Positions 27,711 through 36,889 of a DNA stretch of 52,746 nt are shown piece after piece (the first letter of the stretch is position 1; each line of letters starts with the position of its first letter). The stretch lies in assembly GCF_013141425.1 (NCBI RefSeq), contig NZ_JABFRA010000034.1, forward strand, positions 1-52,746. Reading direction: 5' to 3'. The notes beneath the pieces are model-generated. The model saw nothing but the letters and a program-made list of their open reading frames with translations. It did no database searches and was not told the DNA's origin. The stretch comes from Methylotenera sp. (lineage in GTDB: Bacteria; Pseudomonadota; Gammaproteobacteria; Burkholderiales; Methylophilaceae). The translations under genes and the position numbers were made by a program.

Positions 27711-28670
27711 ATGCAAGATAAAACTTACAACTTGTATCCTGAATTGGAAATTTTTACAAAAAAATATCTTATTTCAGGAAATTCACACGAAATCTATTAT
27801 GAAATTTGCGGAAACCCTATAGGAAAACCAGTGGTTTTTTTACATGGGGGTCCAGGCAGCGGTTGCAACCCAAATCAGCGACGCTTTTTTGACCCCGCCC
27901 ATTATCAAATCATACTTATTGACCAGCGCGGTTGTGGTCGTAGCCTACCGCAAGGTTCTATCGAGCAGAATACAACGGATGATTTAGTGCAAGATATAGA
28001 AGCCATTAGAATCGAATTGAATATTGAACGATGGTTAGTATTTGGCGGCTCTTGGGGCAGCACATTAGCGCTATGTTACGCGTTGACTTATCCTCAGCGC
28101 GTTGCAGGGCTAATACTGCGAGGAATATTTTTAAGTCGGCCATCCGAATTAAATTGGTTTTTAGGTGAGGTTCAGGCATTTTTTCCCGAATCCTGGGCCA
28201 AGCTATGCGATTATCTACCCGCGGCAAAAAGACAGCATCCTTTAGAAGCCTACGCAGCGCTTATTTTTTCAAAGGATACTAAGGTTAGTATTCCTGCCGC
28301 CATCCGTTGGAACGCATTTGAGGGTAGCATTATGAGCTTGTTACCAAGACAGCCAGCCGACGCGAGTGAAATTAACGGCGCAGTGGAACTTGCCCGTGCC
28401 AGAGTGCAAATTCATTACATTCAAAACCAATGCTTTATCGGCCACCGCGATTTATTGGCTGAAGCGAAAGCCAATTTGACTCAGATACCCACACAGATTA
28501 TTCAAGGGCGTTATGACATGGTCTGCCCACCCTTTACCGCATGGGAACTTAGTCGTGCATTGCCACAGGCTAACTTTCAACTCATTCAAGACGCAGGCCA
28601 TTCCGCTATGGAAGCTGGCATTACGTCTGCACTCGTAGCGGCTACAGAAAAATTCAAGAGCTTAAATTGA
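27711..28670 (+). CDS. pip: Proline iminopeptidase (alpha/beta hydrolase)
   Basis: 319 residues, S33 family. Oxyanion/HGGPG motif VFLHGGPGSGCNP, then LIDQRGCGRSLPQG, the nucleophile elbow GGSWGSTLALCYA, and the catalytic His in DAGHSAMEAG. It removes N-terminal proline from peptides. Single gene divergent from xoxF. Confidence 0.93.
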   Translation: MQDKTYNLYPELEIFTKKYLISGNSHEIYYEICGNPIGKPVVFLHGGPGSGCNPNQRRFFDPAHYQIILIDQRGCGRSLPQGSIEQNTTDDLVQDIEAIRIELNIERWLVFGGSWGSTLALCYALTYPQRVAGLILRGIFLSRPSELNWFLGEVQAFFPESWAKLCDYLPAAKRQHPLEAYAALIFSKDTKVSIPAAIRWNAFEGSIMSLLPRQPADASEINGAVELARARVQIHYIQNQCFIGHRDLLAEAKANLTQIPTQIIQGRYDMVCPPFTAWELSRALPQANFQLIQDAGHSAMEAGITSALVAATEKFKSLN

Positions 28671-28749
28671 GCAGACTAGCAATCATGTTTGAATTAATAA
28701 AAGTTAATTTACTCGCCAATTTCTGTTGTTGCGCTAAACTCTAACTGTG

Positions 28750-30090
28750 ATGAAAAAAGACCCGCTTACCGATATTACAGAGACTGAATTGCAGCCAAGT
28801 AAACATAGGTTTACCTCCAGCCTGCAAATCGCTATAAACAAGCCTTTAGATGCGTATGCAAAACAGCGCTACAACACGCCATTATTCGTGCTACACGAAA
28901 TGTTTGGCGCGTTTCGCCGACACAACACCTTTGGCTTATCTGCATCTTTGTCTTTTTACGCCATGCTTGCGCTTATACCCATGGTCTTGCTGATGTTTTT
29001 TGCTCTTAGCCAACTCGTTTTTAGTTCCGACTACGCAGTGGTAAAACTAGCCATTATTATGGGTAATTTAGTGCCTAAATTTAGCAGCGCAATTATGGTG
29101 GAAGTATATAACGCCGCTCAACATAAAGCCGTTTGGGGCGCAGCTGGTTTGTTTGTTTTGCTGTGGGCGGTTACACCACTGGCAAGTGCAATGCGCTCAA
29201 CTTTTTACACTATTGCCACCCTGGTAGAAGCACCTTCGTTTTTCCAGCGAAAAATTAAAGACATGATTGCAGTGGTAGGCATGTTGCTGCTTTTCTTTTT
29301 ATTCACTTTTGTTGGGCTCATGCTGGAAAAAATCATCGCGTTTCTTGCGGCTAACAATCAGTTATTTAAATACGAGATAGTGACAACATTCGCCTCGCTC
29401 GGCCTCACCACACTATTGATTGCAGCGTTCTATTTTGCTTTCTTTCCGGTACGTTTATACCTCAAACACATTTTCATTGGCGCACTTTTTACCTCCGTAC
29501 TTTGGTTATTCATGAGGCCTGCGTTTACTTTGTTTTTAAGCATCAATGAATCTTATGGCTCTGTCTTTGGCAGCATGAAAAATCTTTTTATCTCCATTAC
29601 TTGGCTGTATTTCAATTTTATCGTCTTCTTGCTAGGTACTGAGCTAATCGCCACTTTACGAAAAAAAGATGTACTGATATTAAAAGGCTTATTTGAAGAT
29701 CAGACGAGCAATGCCTTCGCGCCAAAATCTAAACTGCAATCTGGCTACCTTGATAAATTAATGCAGCGCTATGGCAGAAACTACCAACAAAATGAAGCTA
29801 TATTCAAGCAGGGCGAGTTAACGCGTAACTTACATTATTTAGTAAAAGGTCAAATACAACTTGTACGTAACGGCAATGTCATACGCACCATAGAAACCGG
29901 CGAGTATTTTGGCGAAATGGCCTTGTTGTCGAACCTGCCTGCCATTGCCGATGCCATTGTGAGTTCGGAACAAGCAGACGTGATATTGATTTATCCAGAT
30001 AATATTGAAACGTTATTACTAGAAGAGCCAAAAGTTGCCATGATGTTTTTACGTCAAATGGCCACCCGATTACAAATGCGCGATGAATAG
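28750..30090 (+). CDS. YihY/BrkB-family membrane protein fused to a cyclic-nucleotide-binding domain
   Basis: 446 residues. Residues about 35-310 form the YihY/BrkB (old 'RNase BN') membrane unit with six or so hydrophobic segments (FGLSASLSFYAMLALIPMVLLMF; VWGAAGLFVLLWAVTPLASAMRSTFYTI; ITWLYFNFIVFLLGTELIA). Residues about 340-446 form a Crp/cNMP-type domain (IFKQGELTRNLHYLVKGQIQLVR....GEYFGEMALLSNLP), including the phosphate-binding GEMALL cassette. No DNA-binding helix-turn-helix follows. ATG 28750 is preferred over the GTG three bases upstream. The ligand and function are unknown. Confidence 0.88.
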   Translation: MKKDPLTDITETELQPSKHRFTSSLQIAINKPLDAYAKQRYNTPLFVLHEMFGAFRRHNTFGLSASLSFYAMLALIPMVLLMFFALSQLVFSSDYAVVKLAIIMGNLVPKFSSAIMVEVYNAAQHKAVWGAAGLFVLLWAVTPLASAMRSTFYTIATLVEAPSFFQRKIKDMIAVVGMLLLFFLFTFVGLMLEKIIAFLAANNQLFKYEIVTTFASLGLTTLLIAAFYFAFFPVRLYLKHIFIGALFTSVLWLFMRPAFTLFLSINESYGSVFGSMKNLFISITWLYFNFIVFLLGTELIATLRKKDVLILKGLFEDQTSNAFAPKSKLQSGYLDKLMQRYGRNYQQNEAIFKQGELTRNLHYLVKGQIQLVRNGNVIRTIETGEYFGEMALLSNLPAIADAIVSSEQADVILIYPDNIETLLLEEPKVAMMFLRQMATRLQMRDE

Positions 30091-30136
30091 TTTTATTCTA
30101 AAATAACCATATTACAAATTAGTGGTGATACCCATC

Positions 30137-31684
30137 ATGGCAAAACAACCTTCTCCATTTATGCAACAGGCTTACTCCCCACAACCTAGTCAGCTCGAAA
30201 TGCAACCAGTTTTGCAATTATTTAATGCAGGAAAACTTGTCGAGGCAGAGTCTGCCGCAAAAAAATTGGTAGCGCGTTACCCGAACACCTTTATTCTTTA
30301 TCAAATATTAGGCATTTGTCAGGATGGTCTATCTAAATTTTCCGAGGCCGCAGAAAATTATGCAAAAGCATTGACCCTGCAACCCAAAACGCCTGACCTG
30401 CATTTCAATTTAGGCATAACACTCACAAATTTAGGCAAATTTGCAGAGGCTGAAATCAGTTACCGCAAAGCCATTACCTTACAGCCACGTTTTTTTGAAG
30501 CCCACGGCAATTTAGGTACAGTCTTACAAAAACAAGGACGTTTAGAAGAAGCCGTTGCGAGCTACCATCATGCACTCAGCATTCACGAAGACCCGAGAGG
30601 CCACTTTAATCTTGGCACAGCCCTGCGCGATGAAGGCAAACTCGACGAAGCCATTACCCACTTCAATCAGGCTATAGCGATGTTCCCCAACTATGCCGAT
30701 GCGCATAATTACTTGGGCGAATGTTACCGCGATCAAGGCAATATGGAAGATGCTATTAAGAAATACTTTGATACCCTCGCGCTCAACCCTAACCATGCAG
30801 GGGCCAATTACAACATGGGCGAGTTTTTATATCTTGCTGGGCGTTTTGATGAAGCAGTTGACTACCTGGAACGCTCTAAATTAGATGATTGGCAAGAACG
30901 CGCTTTATATTGCACTTACAAAGCCGAACATTTTGAGGCATTTAAAAATAAGCTAGATCACATCGTTCATGCCCACGAAAAACACAATGCGCCATTTTTA
31001 CAAACTTTATCCACACATCATGCTGTTAATTTTGGCGTAGAAGACCAGTACAATTTCTGTAAAAACGGTTTTGATTTTGTTTACCAAAAAAGCATTCCAG
31101 AACTCGCTGAACCGAATAGTCAATTTCTGAAGGATTTACTGAACGACATTGAAAATACCGCAATAGAAGTGCGTGCGCAGGCGATGGTGATTAACGGTAA
31201 ACAATCTGCTGGCAATTTATTTAAACGTCCAGAGGCTTCTTTTAGAAAACTGGGCGAAATCGTCAAACAGGAATTTATTAACTATAAGAATCGTTTTGCA
31301 GGCGCAGATTGTGAACTGATTAAGTCTTTTCCGAAAGAATTGGAATTTACAAGCTCTTGGTACGTTAGGTTACGCAAGGGCGGCTATGTTGACCGACACA
31401 TTCATGAAGTGGGCTGGATTAGTGGCGCCGTCTACCTTGTGCTACCAACCGACAAAAAAGACCCCACGGAAGGCTGTTTTGAATACGGCTTGCATGGCGA
31501 TAATTATCCCCTAAAACATGACAACTTCCCGGTTGGCATTGCCACTCCCAGTGTGGGCGATATTGTATTATTCCCTTCGTCGCTGTTTCACCGCACCATT
31601 CCCTTCACCTCCAATGAAGAGCGCATCTGCATCGCGTTTGACTTGAAGCCAGAAGGGGATATTTTTATTCGCTCCAGTTATTAA
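30137..31684 (+). CDS. TPR protein with 2OG-Fe(II) oxygenase-like C-terminal domain
   Basis: 515 residues. Six or so TPR units span about 25-260 (for example FNLGITLTNLGKFAEAEISYRK). A C-terminal double-stranded beta-helix-like region (about 405-510) contains SSWYVRLRKGG..DRHIHEVGWISGAVYLVLP and, downstream, GDIVLFPSSLFHRTIPF..ERICIAFDL, which supply the expected His/acid and distal His plus Arg of 2-oxoglutarate oxygenases. I infer hydroxylation of a protein or peptide substrate brought by the TPR; the substrate is unknown. ATG 30137 has GTGGTGA eight bases upstream and is preferred over GTG 30122. Confidence 0.75.
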   Translation: MAKQPSPFMQQAYSPQPSQLEMQPVLQLFNAGKLVEAESAAKKLVARYPNTFILYQILGICQDGLSKFSEAAENYAKALTLQPKTPDLHFNLGITLTNLGKFAEAEISYRKAITLQPRFFEAHGNLGTVLQKQGRLEEAVASYHHALSIHEDPRGHFNLGTALRDEGKLDEAITHFNQAIAMFPNYADAHNYLGECYRDQGNMEDAIKKYFDTLALNPNHAGANYNMGEFLYLAGRFDEAVDYLERSKLDDWQERALYCTYKAEHFEAFKNKLDHIVHAHEKHNAPFLQTLSTHHAVNFGVEDQYNFCKNGFDFVYQKSIPELAEPNSQFLKDLLNDIENTAIEVRAQAMVINGKQSAGNLFKRPEASFRKLGEIVKQEFINYKNRFAGADCELIKSFPKELEFTSSWYVRLRKGGYVDRHIHEVGWISGAVYLVLPTDKKDPTEGCFEYGLHGDNYPLKHDNFPVGIATPSVGDIVLFPSSLFHRTIPFTSNEERICIAFDLKPEGDIFIRSSY

Positions 31685-31998
31685 TTCCACACAAAATGTG
31701 TCAGAATTAGAATACCAAAAAGTGTCAATATTCTGTCCTTATTTGTCAAAACTTAGACAAGTAAAGTCAGAATAAAAATAACGTCAATAAAGAAAATATG
31801 TAAATTTTTAGATATATCAAGAGTAAAATTAGTTTTTATTTCCATTAGCTATTGATTTAATTAATTATTTTTATTTTTATTTTATATAAATTTACCATTT
31901 GTTAATTTACATTAAAATCAGGCCTGAATATTGCTTAAATCTATCGAACTTAATATCGAAGTTAATGCAACACAAGGCATGCTACAGGATACCTATCA
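31685..31998. promoter_or_regulatory. 314-bp AT-rich intergenic region ahead of the rpf operon
   Basis: No gene seen. The first 110 bases carry five GTCA-containing elements on the plus strand, starting at 31700, 31724, 31745, 31766 and 31783, four of them followed by an A/T-rich AATA-like stretch. The steps are 24, 21, 21 and 17 bp. The centre is almost pure A/T, and the last 90 bases lead to the GTG start of rpfG. I could not assign a convincing sigma-70 promoter. Confidence 0.4.
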
Positions 31999-33075
31999 GT
32001 GATAAACATAGATTCATTTGATGACTGCTCAGTACTCATTGTTGATGACCAATCAACCAGCAGAGCCATACTTGCGCAAGTAGTAAAAAGCATCAATCCC
32101 AATATCACCGTTGAGGAAAAAAGCAGTCCAGACCAAGCCTTAGATTGGGCGGCTGAACATACGGCTGATTTAGTATTTGTTGATTACTTGATGCCAGAGA
32201 TGAATGGCATTGAATTTGTACGCTTGTTAAAAATGCTACCTCAATACACCTCAGTTCCCGTCATGATGATTACCATCAAGAAAGATTCAGAAACGCGCTA
32301 TGCCGCTTTAGATGCTGGGGTAACTGACTTTATTAACAAACCAGTTGATATGCACGAATGTGTAGCACGCAGTAAAAACTTACTCACCATGCACATACAA
32401 CATATCACGCTACAAAACAGAAGCATTCTGCTTGAAAGCTTGGTAGATGAAGCCACGGCAGATATCAAAGCGCGTGAAAAAGAAACACTGATGCGCCTCG
32501 CCCGCGCGGGTGAACACAAAGATTACGACACAGCCATGCACCTGCAACGCATGTCGCTTTATAGCCGTGCGCTGGCAGATGCCATTGGTTTAAGTGAAGA
32601 AGAAGCAGAAATTATTGAACTGGCCGCACCGTTACATGACATCGGTAAAATTGGTACGCCAGACGTCATTCTGCTAAAAAATGGCTCGTTGGATAATGAA
32701 GAACTCAAAGTAATGCGCAGACACCCGCATGTCGGTTTTAAAATTTTGGAAGATAGCCCTTCAAAATACCTACAAAAGGGTGGTGAAATTGCACTTTCAC
32801 ACCACGAACATTTTGATGGTTCTGGATACCCAAGTGGGCTAATCGGCAACGAAATACCCCTGGCCGCCCGCATAGTGGCGATTGCCGATGTGTTTGACGC
32901 CTTAACAAGCATTCGCCCATACAAAAATGCATGGAGCTTTGATCAAGCGTTTAAATATATATGCGAGGAAAGTGGCAAACACTTTGACCCAGAGTTAGTG
33001 GATGCCATGATAAAAATTCGCGCTGTTTTTGAGAAGATTCACTCAGAAAACTCCACTACGCCACAAGATTTATAG
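31999..33075 (+). CDS. rpfG: RpfG-like response regulator, c-di-GMP phosphodiesterase (REC + HD-GYP)
   Basis: 358 residues. Receiver domain 10-130 with phosphoacceptor Asp62 (LVFVDYLMPEMNG), then an HD-GYP domain about 165-345 with the HD pair His213-Asp214 (PLHDIGKIG), HHEHFDGSGYP (GYP at 276-278) and the later ADVFDALTS. This set of residues fits an active enzyme that hydrolyses c-di-GMP. The domain order, the VDDQST start of the receiver and the neighbours (RpfC- and RpfF-like) match RpfG of Xanthomonas. The start codon is GTG. First gene of a three-gene operon. Confidence 0.93.
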   Translation: MINIDSFDDCSVLIVDDQSTSRAILAQVVKSINPNITVEEKSSPDQALDWAAEHTADLVFVDYLMPEMNGIEFVRLLKMLPQYTSVPVMMITIKKDSETRYAALDAGVTDFINKPVDMHECVARSKNLLTMHIQHITLQNRSILLESLVDEATADIKAREKETLMRLARAGEHKDYDTAMHLQRMSLYSRALADAIGLSEEEAEIIELAAPLHDIGKIGTPDVILLKNGSLDNEELKVMRRHPHVGFKILEDSPSKYLQKGGEIALSHHEHFDGSGYPSGLIGNEIPLAARIVAIADVFDALTSIRPYKNAWSFDQAFKYICEESGKHFDPELVDAMIKIRAVFEKIHSENSTTPQDL

Positions 33076-33090
33076 AGAGTTGCAATTTCA

Positions 33091-33531
33091 ATGAGTGTTA
33101 GCAGCATACGAAGTGCGCCTAAATTTAGGCAAACCGCTTTATTGATTGATGACCAATCAACAGTATTAGATATTCATGCGGCAATTTTGAAGTCACTAAA
33201 AATGAATCTCAAAATTGTCAAAATGACTGACCCAGTTGAAGCGCTAGAATGGATGAAAAATAAACAAGTGGACTTGATTATTACTGATTTTCGGATGTTG
33301 CAAATGAATGGAATGCAATTTGTGCAAGCCATTAAAAGTGCTGGGCATGATTTATTGCGTTCAATTATTGTCGTCACTGCAATTAAAGATAAAAGCGTTC
33401 ATCAAGAATTACTTGCTGCCGGAGCATCGGCCTGCTTAACGAAACCAGCTCAAACACAAGAATTGGCAAACATAGCTAAAACATTGCTAGAAAAAAGCAA
33501 ATACCAATACGGTCTGGCACAAGTGAATTAG
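33091..33531 (+). CDS. Stand-alone receiver-domain protein between rpfG and rpfC
   Basis: 146 residues, a single REC domain with Asp66 (DLIITDFRMLQMNG), Lys in ACLTKPAQ and no output domain. It resembles the RpfG receiver (both open with an [IV]DDQST motif followed by a similar helix), suggesting a tandem duplication. It begins 15 bases after rpfG and ends 8 bases before rpfC, so it is surely co-transcribed. In Xanthomonas the middle position of rpfGHC holds the membrane protein RpfH, so this is a different component. It could act as a phosphate sink or an adaptor. Confidence 0.92.
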   Translation: MSVSSIRSAPKFRQTALLIDDQSTVLDIHAAILKSLKMNLKIVKMTDPVEALEWMKNKQVDLIITDFRMLQMNGMQFVQAIKSAGHDLLRSIIVVTAIKDKSVHQELLAAGASACLTKPAQTQELANIAKTLLEKSKYQYGLAQVN

Positions 33532-33539
33532 GGTAAATC

Positions 33540-35741
33540 ATGCTGAAATCAATTAAAAACTGGTACAAAAATGCTGCCTTCAAATGTGACCCATTAGAAC
33601 TTGAGCAGGCAAATATAAGAATCCCTGCTGCGATTGTAATTTTCGGCTTAGTTACATATAGTCATTTTACTCACGCACTGGGCCAACCAGAAAGAATTGC
33701 ATTTGTCATTCTCTTTGTTTATGCACTCTTTTCACTTCTGCTTATTTCTACCATACTTAATAATAAATTCAACCCTGTTTCCCGTAGATTAGCAGGGGCT
33801 TGGCTTGACATGGTGGCAGTGTCCGTATTTATGTCACTAACAGCGGATATTGGCGTGATGCTAGTAGCGGTGTATTTATGGGTGATTTTTGGTAATGGCT
33901 TTAGATACGGGAAAAAATATCTCTATCATGCACAAGCGCTCAGTCTTGTTGGCTTTATTGTTGCAACTAACTTAAGTCCATACTGGGAAACACACCAAAC
34001 CATCGGTTACAGTCTGATTGCAATGCTTATTGTACTGCCACTTTACGTTGCAAAGCTTATTTCACGTTTACATGATACGACACACAAAGTTGAAATTGAG
34101 CGGCAAAAAGCAGCAGATGCCAGTATCGCCAAAACACAATTTGTTGCCAATATGAGTCATGAAATCCGCACACCTCTCAATGGCATTATTGGCATTAGTA
34201 CACTATTTAAAACAACACCTCTGAATGCAGACCAAAGAGATTTGCTAAAAACACTAGAGAGTTCCTCTAAACTCCTGCTTTCTCTACTTAATAACGTACT
34301 CGATTTTACAAAAATTGAAGAACGTAAATTCACTATTGAAAATGTTGCTTTCTCACCCAAAGAAGCTGTTTATGAAACATTAGAAATATTTCAGGCACAA
34401 GCCAATAGTAAAGGCGTTCAATTAGGCGCCAGTGTTACTGAATCACTAGGCACACTCAACGGTGATGCTTTTGTACTACGTCAGGTGCTGGCTAACTTAT
34501 TAGGCAACGCCATTAAATTTACCCTAGAGGGGAGCGTGACCATTTCGGCCACGGTGTTGCAAGAGGATGCCAAAAACGCAACCGTTCGTTTCGAAGTCGC
34601 CGATACTGGCGTAGGTATAGCAACGGATAAGCAAGATAAAATATTTGAAAGTTTCACTCAAGCCGATTCCTCCACAACACGTAAATTTGGTGGTAGCGGC
34701 TTGGGGCTTACCATTGCTAAACACATGGTAGAAGAGATGGGCAGTACACTAAGCTTTCAAAGTACCGAAGGCGTGGGTAGTCATTTTTGGTTTGTATTAT
34801 CTTTAGAAAAAACGCAGGTAGATGAAGTGCCACTTAAATCAGTCGATCAGAGTGATTCATCCTCAGAAAAACTTACGATTGCATCGATTGAGCCGATTAA
34901 CAAAACGCAATTAAATACGTTTAGTAAATCACTTAAAATTTTGGTTTGTGAAGATGAAAGTACCAACCAAAAAATTATTACCCGCCTGCTTTCTTTGCCA
35001 GGACACCAAGTCGAAATTGTGGTTGATGCCGATGAAATGCTTGATGCGTTAGAGCAACGGAAATTTGACCTAGTAATCACAGATTTGAATATGTCGGGGA
35101 TGAATGGTGCCGACGCGTTAAAACTTTATAGATTTACTAAACCAGATGACCACGACACACGCTTTATTCTATTTACTGCAGATGCTACGTTATCAGCTAG
35201 AGAAATGGCGAGTGATGCTGGTTTTGACGCCTTTTTAACAAAACCAATTGACGCTGCCACATTATTTAGCACGATTGAGCGTATTCTTGACTTAGCGCCT
35301 AATACCGCCACTCAGTGGATGAATAATGCTCTAAATTCACCCGTGAACATCCGATACGCAGCTTTGGATGAGCATCCTGCGCTTGATATGCAAACATTAA
35401 AAGAACTTGAGAAAATTGGCGCTGGGGATGATCTATTTATGCACAGGCTGCTTAGAAATTATTTAAATGATTCTGCAAAACAAATCACTAAAATAAATGA
35501 AGCACTTAAACAAAAACATTTCGGTGCATTGCAAGATTACTGCCATGCTTTAAAAGGCAACAGCTTGAGTGTTGGTGCTACTCAACTCGCAAATACCATA
35601 GAGGTCTTTGGCAAAATAAACTCTTCGACCAATGCTACCCAAACACTTGAAATGTTAGAACATCTCAATAATGATTTCTCTCAACTTACCGCCAGCGTAG
35701 AAGGCTACCTCAGACTTCCAGAGGCAGCCCTAAACAAGTAA
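33540..35741 (+). CDS. rpfC: RpfC-like hybrid histidine kinase, DSF sensor
   Basis: 733 residues, close to the Xanthomonas RpfC length. An N-terminal membrane sensor (five or so helices, about 28-172) includes LWVIFGNGFRYG and LSPYWE, matching the RpfC sensor rather than generic kinases. Then HisKA with His207 (MSHEIRTPLNGIIG), HATPase (N box LLGNAIKF, G boxes ADTGVGI and GGSGLGLTI), a receiver with Asp515 (LVITDLNMSGMNG) and a C-terminal HPt domain with His669 (YCHALKGNSLSVGA). It should pass phosphate from DSF sensing to RpfG. Confidence 0.92.
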   Translation: MLKSIKNWYKNAAFKCDPLELEQANIRIPAAIVIFGLVTYSHFTHALGQPERIAFVILFVYALFSLLLISTILNNKFNPVSRRLAGAWLDMVAVSVFMSLTADIGVMLVAVYLWVIFGNGFRYGKKYLYHAQALSLVGFIVATNLSPYWETHQTIGYSLIAMLIVLPLYVAKLISRLHDTTHKVEIERQKAADASIAKTQFVANMSHEIRTPLNGIIGISTLFKTTPLNADQRDLLKTLESSSKLLLSLLNNVLDFTKIEERKFTIENVAFSPKEAVYETLEIFQAQANSKGVQLGASVTESLGTLNGDAFVLRQVLANLLGNAIKFTLEGSVTISATVLQEDAKNATVRFEVADTGVGIATDKQDKIFESFTQADSSTTRKFGGSGLGLTIAKHMVEEMGSTLSFQSTEGVGSHFWFVLSLEKTQVDEVPLKSVDQSDSSSEKLTIASIEPINKTQLNTFSKSLKILVCEDESTNQKIITRLLSLPGHQVEIVVDADEMLDALEQRKFDLVITDLNMSGMNGADALKLYRFTKPDDHDTRFILFTADATLSAREMASDAGFDAFLTKPIDAATLFSTIERILDLAPNTATQWMNNALNSPVNIRYAALDEHPALDMQTLKELEKIGAGDDLFMHRLLRNYLNDSAKQITKINEALKQKHFGALQDYCHALKGNSLSVGATQLANTIEVFGKINSSTNATQTLEMLEHLNNDFSQLTASVEGYLRLPEAALNK

Positions 35742-35747
35742 CTCATC

Positions 35748-36647
35748 TTAAGCGGATTGCTTTTCATGCACGTGTGCCACATCTGCATTCACTTTAGAGT
35801 TTTGCGCACGCACCAAACGTTCCATTACTTTTAAGTTGCGTTCGTCTAAACGCAATGCAGCATCCACCCAAATTTCAGTGATATCAAAAAGCTCTTCTGC
35901 TGTTAATGGATTAACGCGTTGTTTAGCTCGGTTAATTGCTTGGAAGGAATTCAATGATTTATGATTCTTTTTAATCCAATTATTGAGTGCATACTCGCCC
36001 TGACCATCTTCTGCCAGTACATCGACCACGCCCATTTGATACAACTCTTCACCTGTATAGATTTTACCTGATCGCACCATTTTTTCAGCAACGTTCATAC
36101 CAACTTTACGTGATAAGAAACTCAACGCCCCCATACCTGGGAATAAATTAAATAACACTTCAGGTAAACCCATTACTGCACTTTTTTCAGCTATCAGCAC
36201 ATGAGCGGATAAGGCAGATTCAAAACCACCACCCATCGCTTGACCTTGTACTAAAGCAACAGTAGTTATAGGAGCTTCCATGCTATAAAAAGTCCATAAA
36301 TTTTCGACGCAAAGCTTTGCATATTCAAATAAATGATCTCTATCTTGCGCTTGAATTAACTGTCTAAATACGGACAAATCACCACCCAAATTAAACACTC
36401 CTTCAATATTTGATGCTAAAACCAAATAATTAACTTGTTGTGGCACACCTTGAGAAATTATTCTCCCTTTTGAATTTTGCAAATAGGTGTGATGTTGCAA
36501 TAAATCGTTTAAGCAAATTTTATTAAAACAAGGACGTGGTTCGGGGTTCATGATAGACCACATCACACCGAATTCACTATCAAAACGTGTGTTGATTTGT
36601 TGAAAATTTGAGATGCTAAATTTATTAAAATCTACAATAGTGTTCAT
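35748..36647 (-). CDS. rpfF: RpfF-like DSF synthase (crotonase family)
   Basis: 299 residues. Crotonase fold with the RpfF hallmarks: MNPEPRPCFN near the N-terminus, and the two catalytic glutamates Glu143 (GGGFESAL) and Glu163 (GLPEVLFNLFPGMGA), separated by 20 residues as in Xanthomonas (Glu141 and Glu161). RpfF dehydrates and hydrolyses 3-hydroxyacyl-ACP to give a cis-2-unsaturated fatty-acid signal. It is convergent with rpfC, with six bases between the stops and no terminator. A GGGG ribosome site lies six bases before the ATG. Confidence 0.93.
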   Translation of the reverse strand: MNTIVDFNKFSISNFQQINTRFDSEFGVMWSIMNPEPRPCFNKICLNDLLQHHTYLQNSKGRIISQGVPQQVNYLVLASNIEGVFNLGGDLSVFRQLIQAQDRDHLFEYAKLCVENLWTFYSMEAPITTVALVQGQAMGGGFESALSAHVLIAEKSAVMGLPEVLFNLFPGMGALSFLSRKVGMNVAEKMVRSGKIYTGEELYQMGVVDVLAEDGQGEYALNNWIKKNHKSLNSFQAINRAKQRVNPLTAEELFDITEIWVDAALRLDERNLKVMERLVRAQNSKVNADVAHVHEKQSA

Positions 36648-36700
36648 ACTAAACCCCTTAAATGATTAAAGTTATTGAATAAAAAGAACTAACAATTGCA

Positions 36701-36729
36701 ACTATAGGCTTAAAAAATACACCTCTCAA
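36701..36729 (-). promoter_or_regulatory. Sigma-70 promoter of rpfF
   Basis: Minus strand: TTGAGA (36724-36729), 17-bp spacer, TATAGT (36701-36706), with a start near 36694 and about 47 bases of leader. The remaining 160 bases up to fadL contain a second ATTGCAAC copy (the first overlaps this promoter) and AT-rich DNA in which I could not place a fadL promoter. Confidence 0.6.
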
Positions 36730-36889
36730 GCAAATGATTTTATTTAACTACAAATTTTCCTCAGCATATGTTGGAAAATTGCAACACCTTATGATTTCAT
36801 CAAATTGTTACAAACATGTATCAAAAAGTATCTTGATGTGTTATTTTTTTGTTTTCTGTACCTTTTAACTAAAGAAAATCGAATCCATT

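Noticed and set aside
35748-36647. Ordinary enoyl-CoA hydratase or Burkholderia-type RpfF/RpfR pair
   Set aside because: Both RpfF glutamates, their 20-residue spacing, the PRPCFN block and the adjoining RpfC/RpfG point to the Xanthomonas-type DSF synthase. No RpfR-like PAS-GGDEF-EAL protein is nearby.
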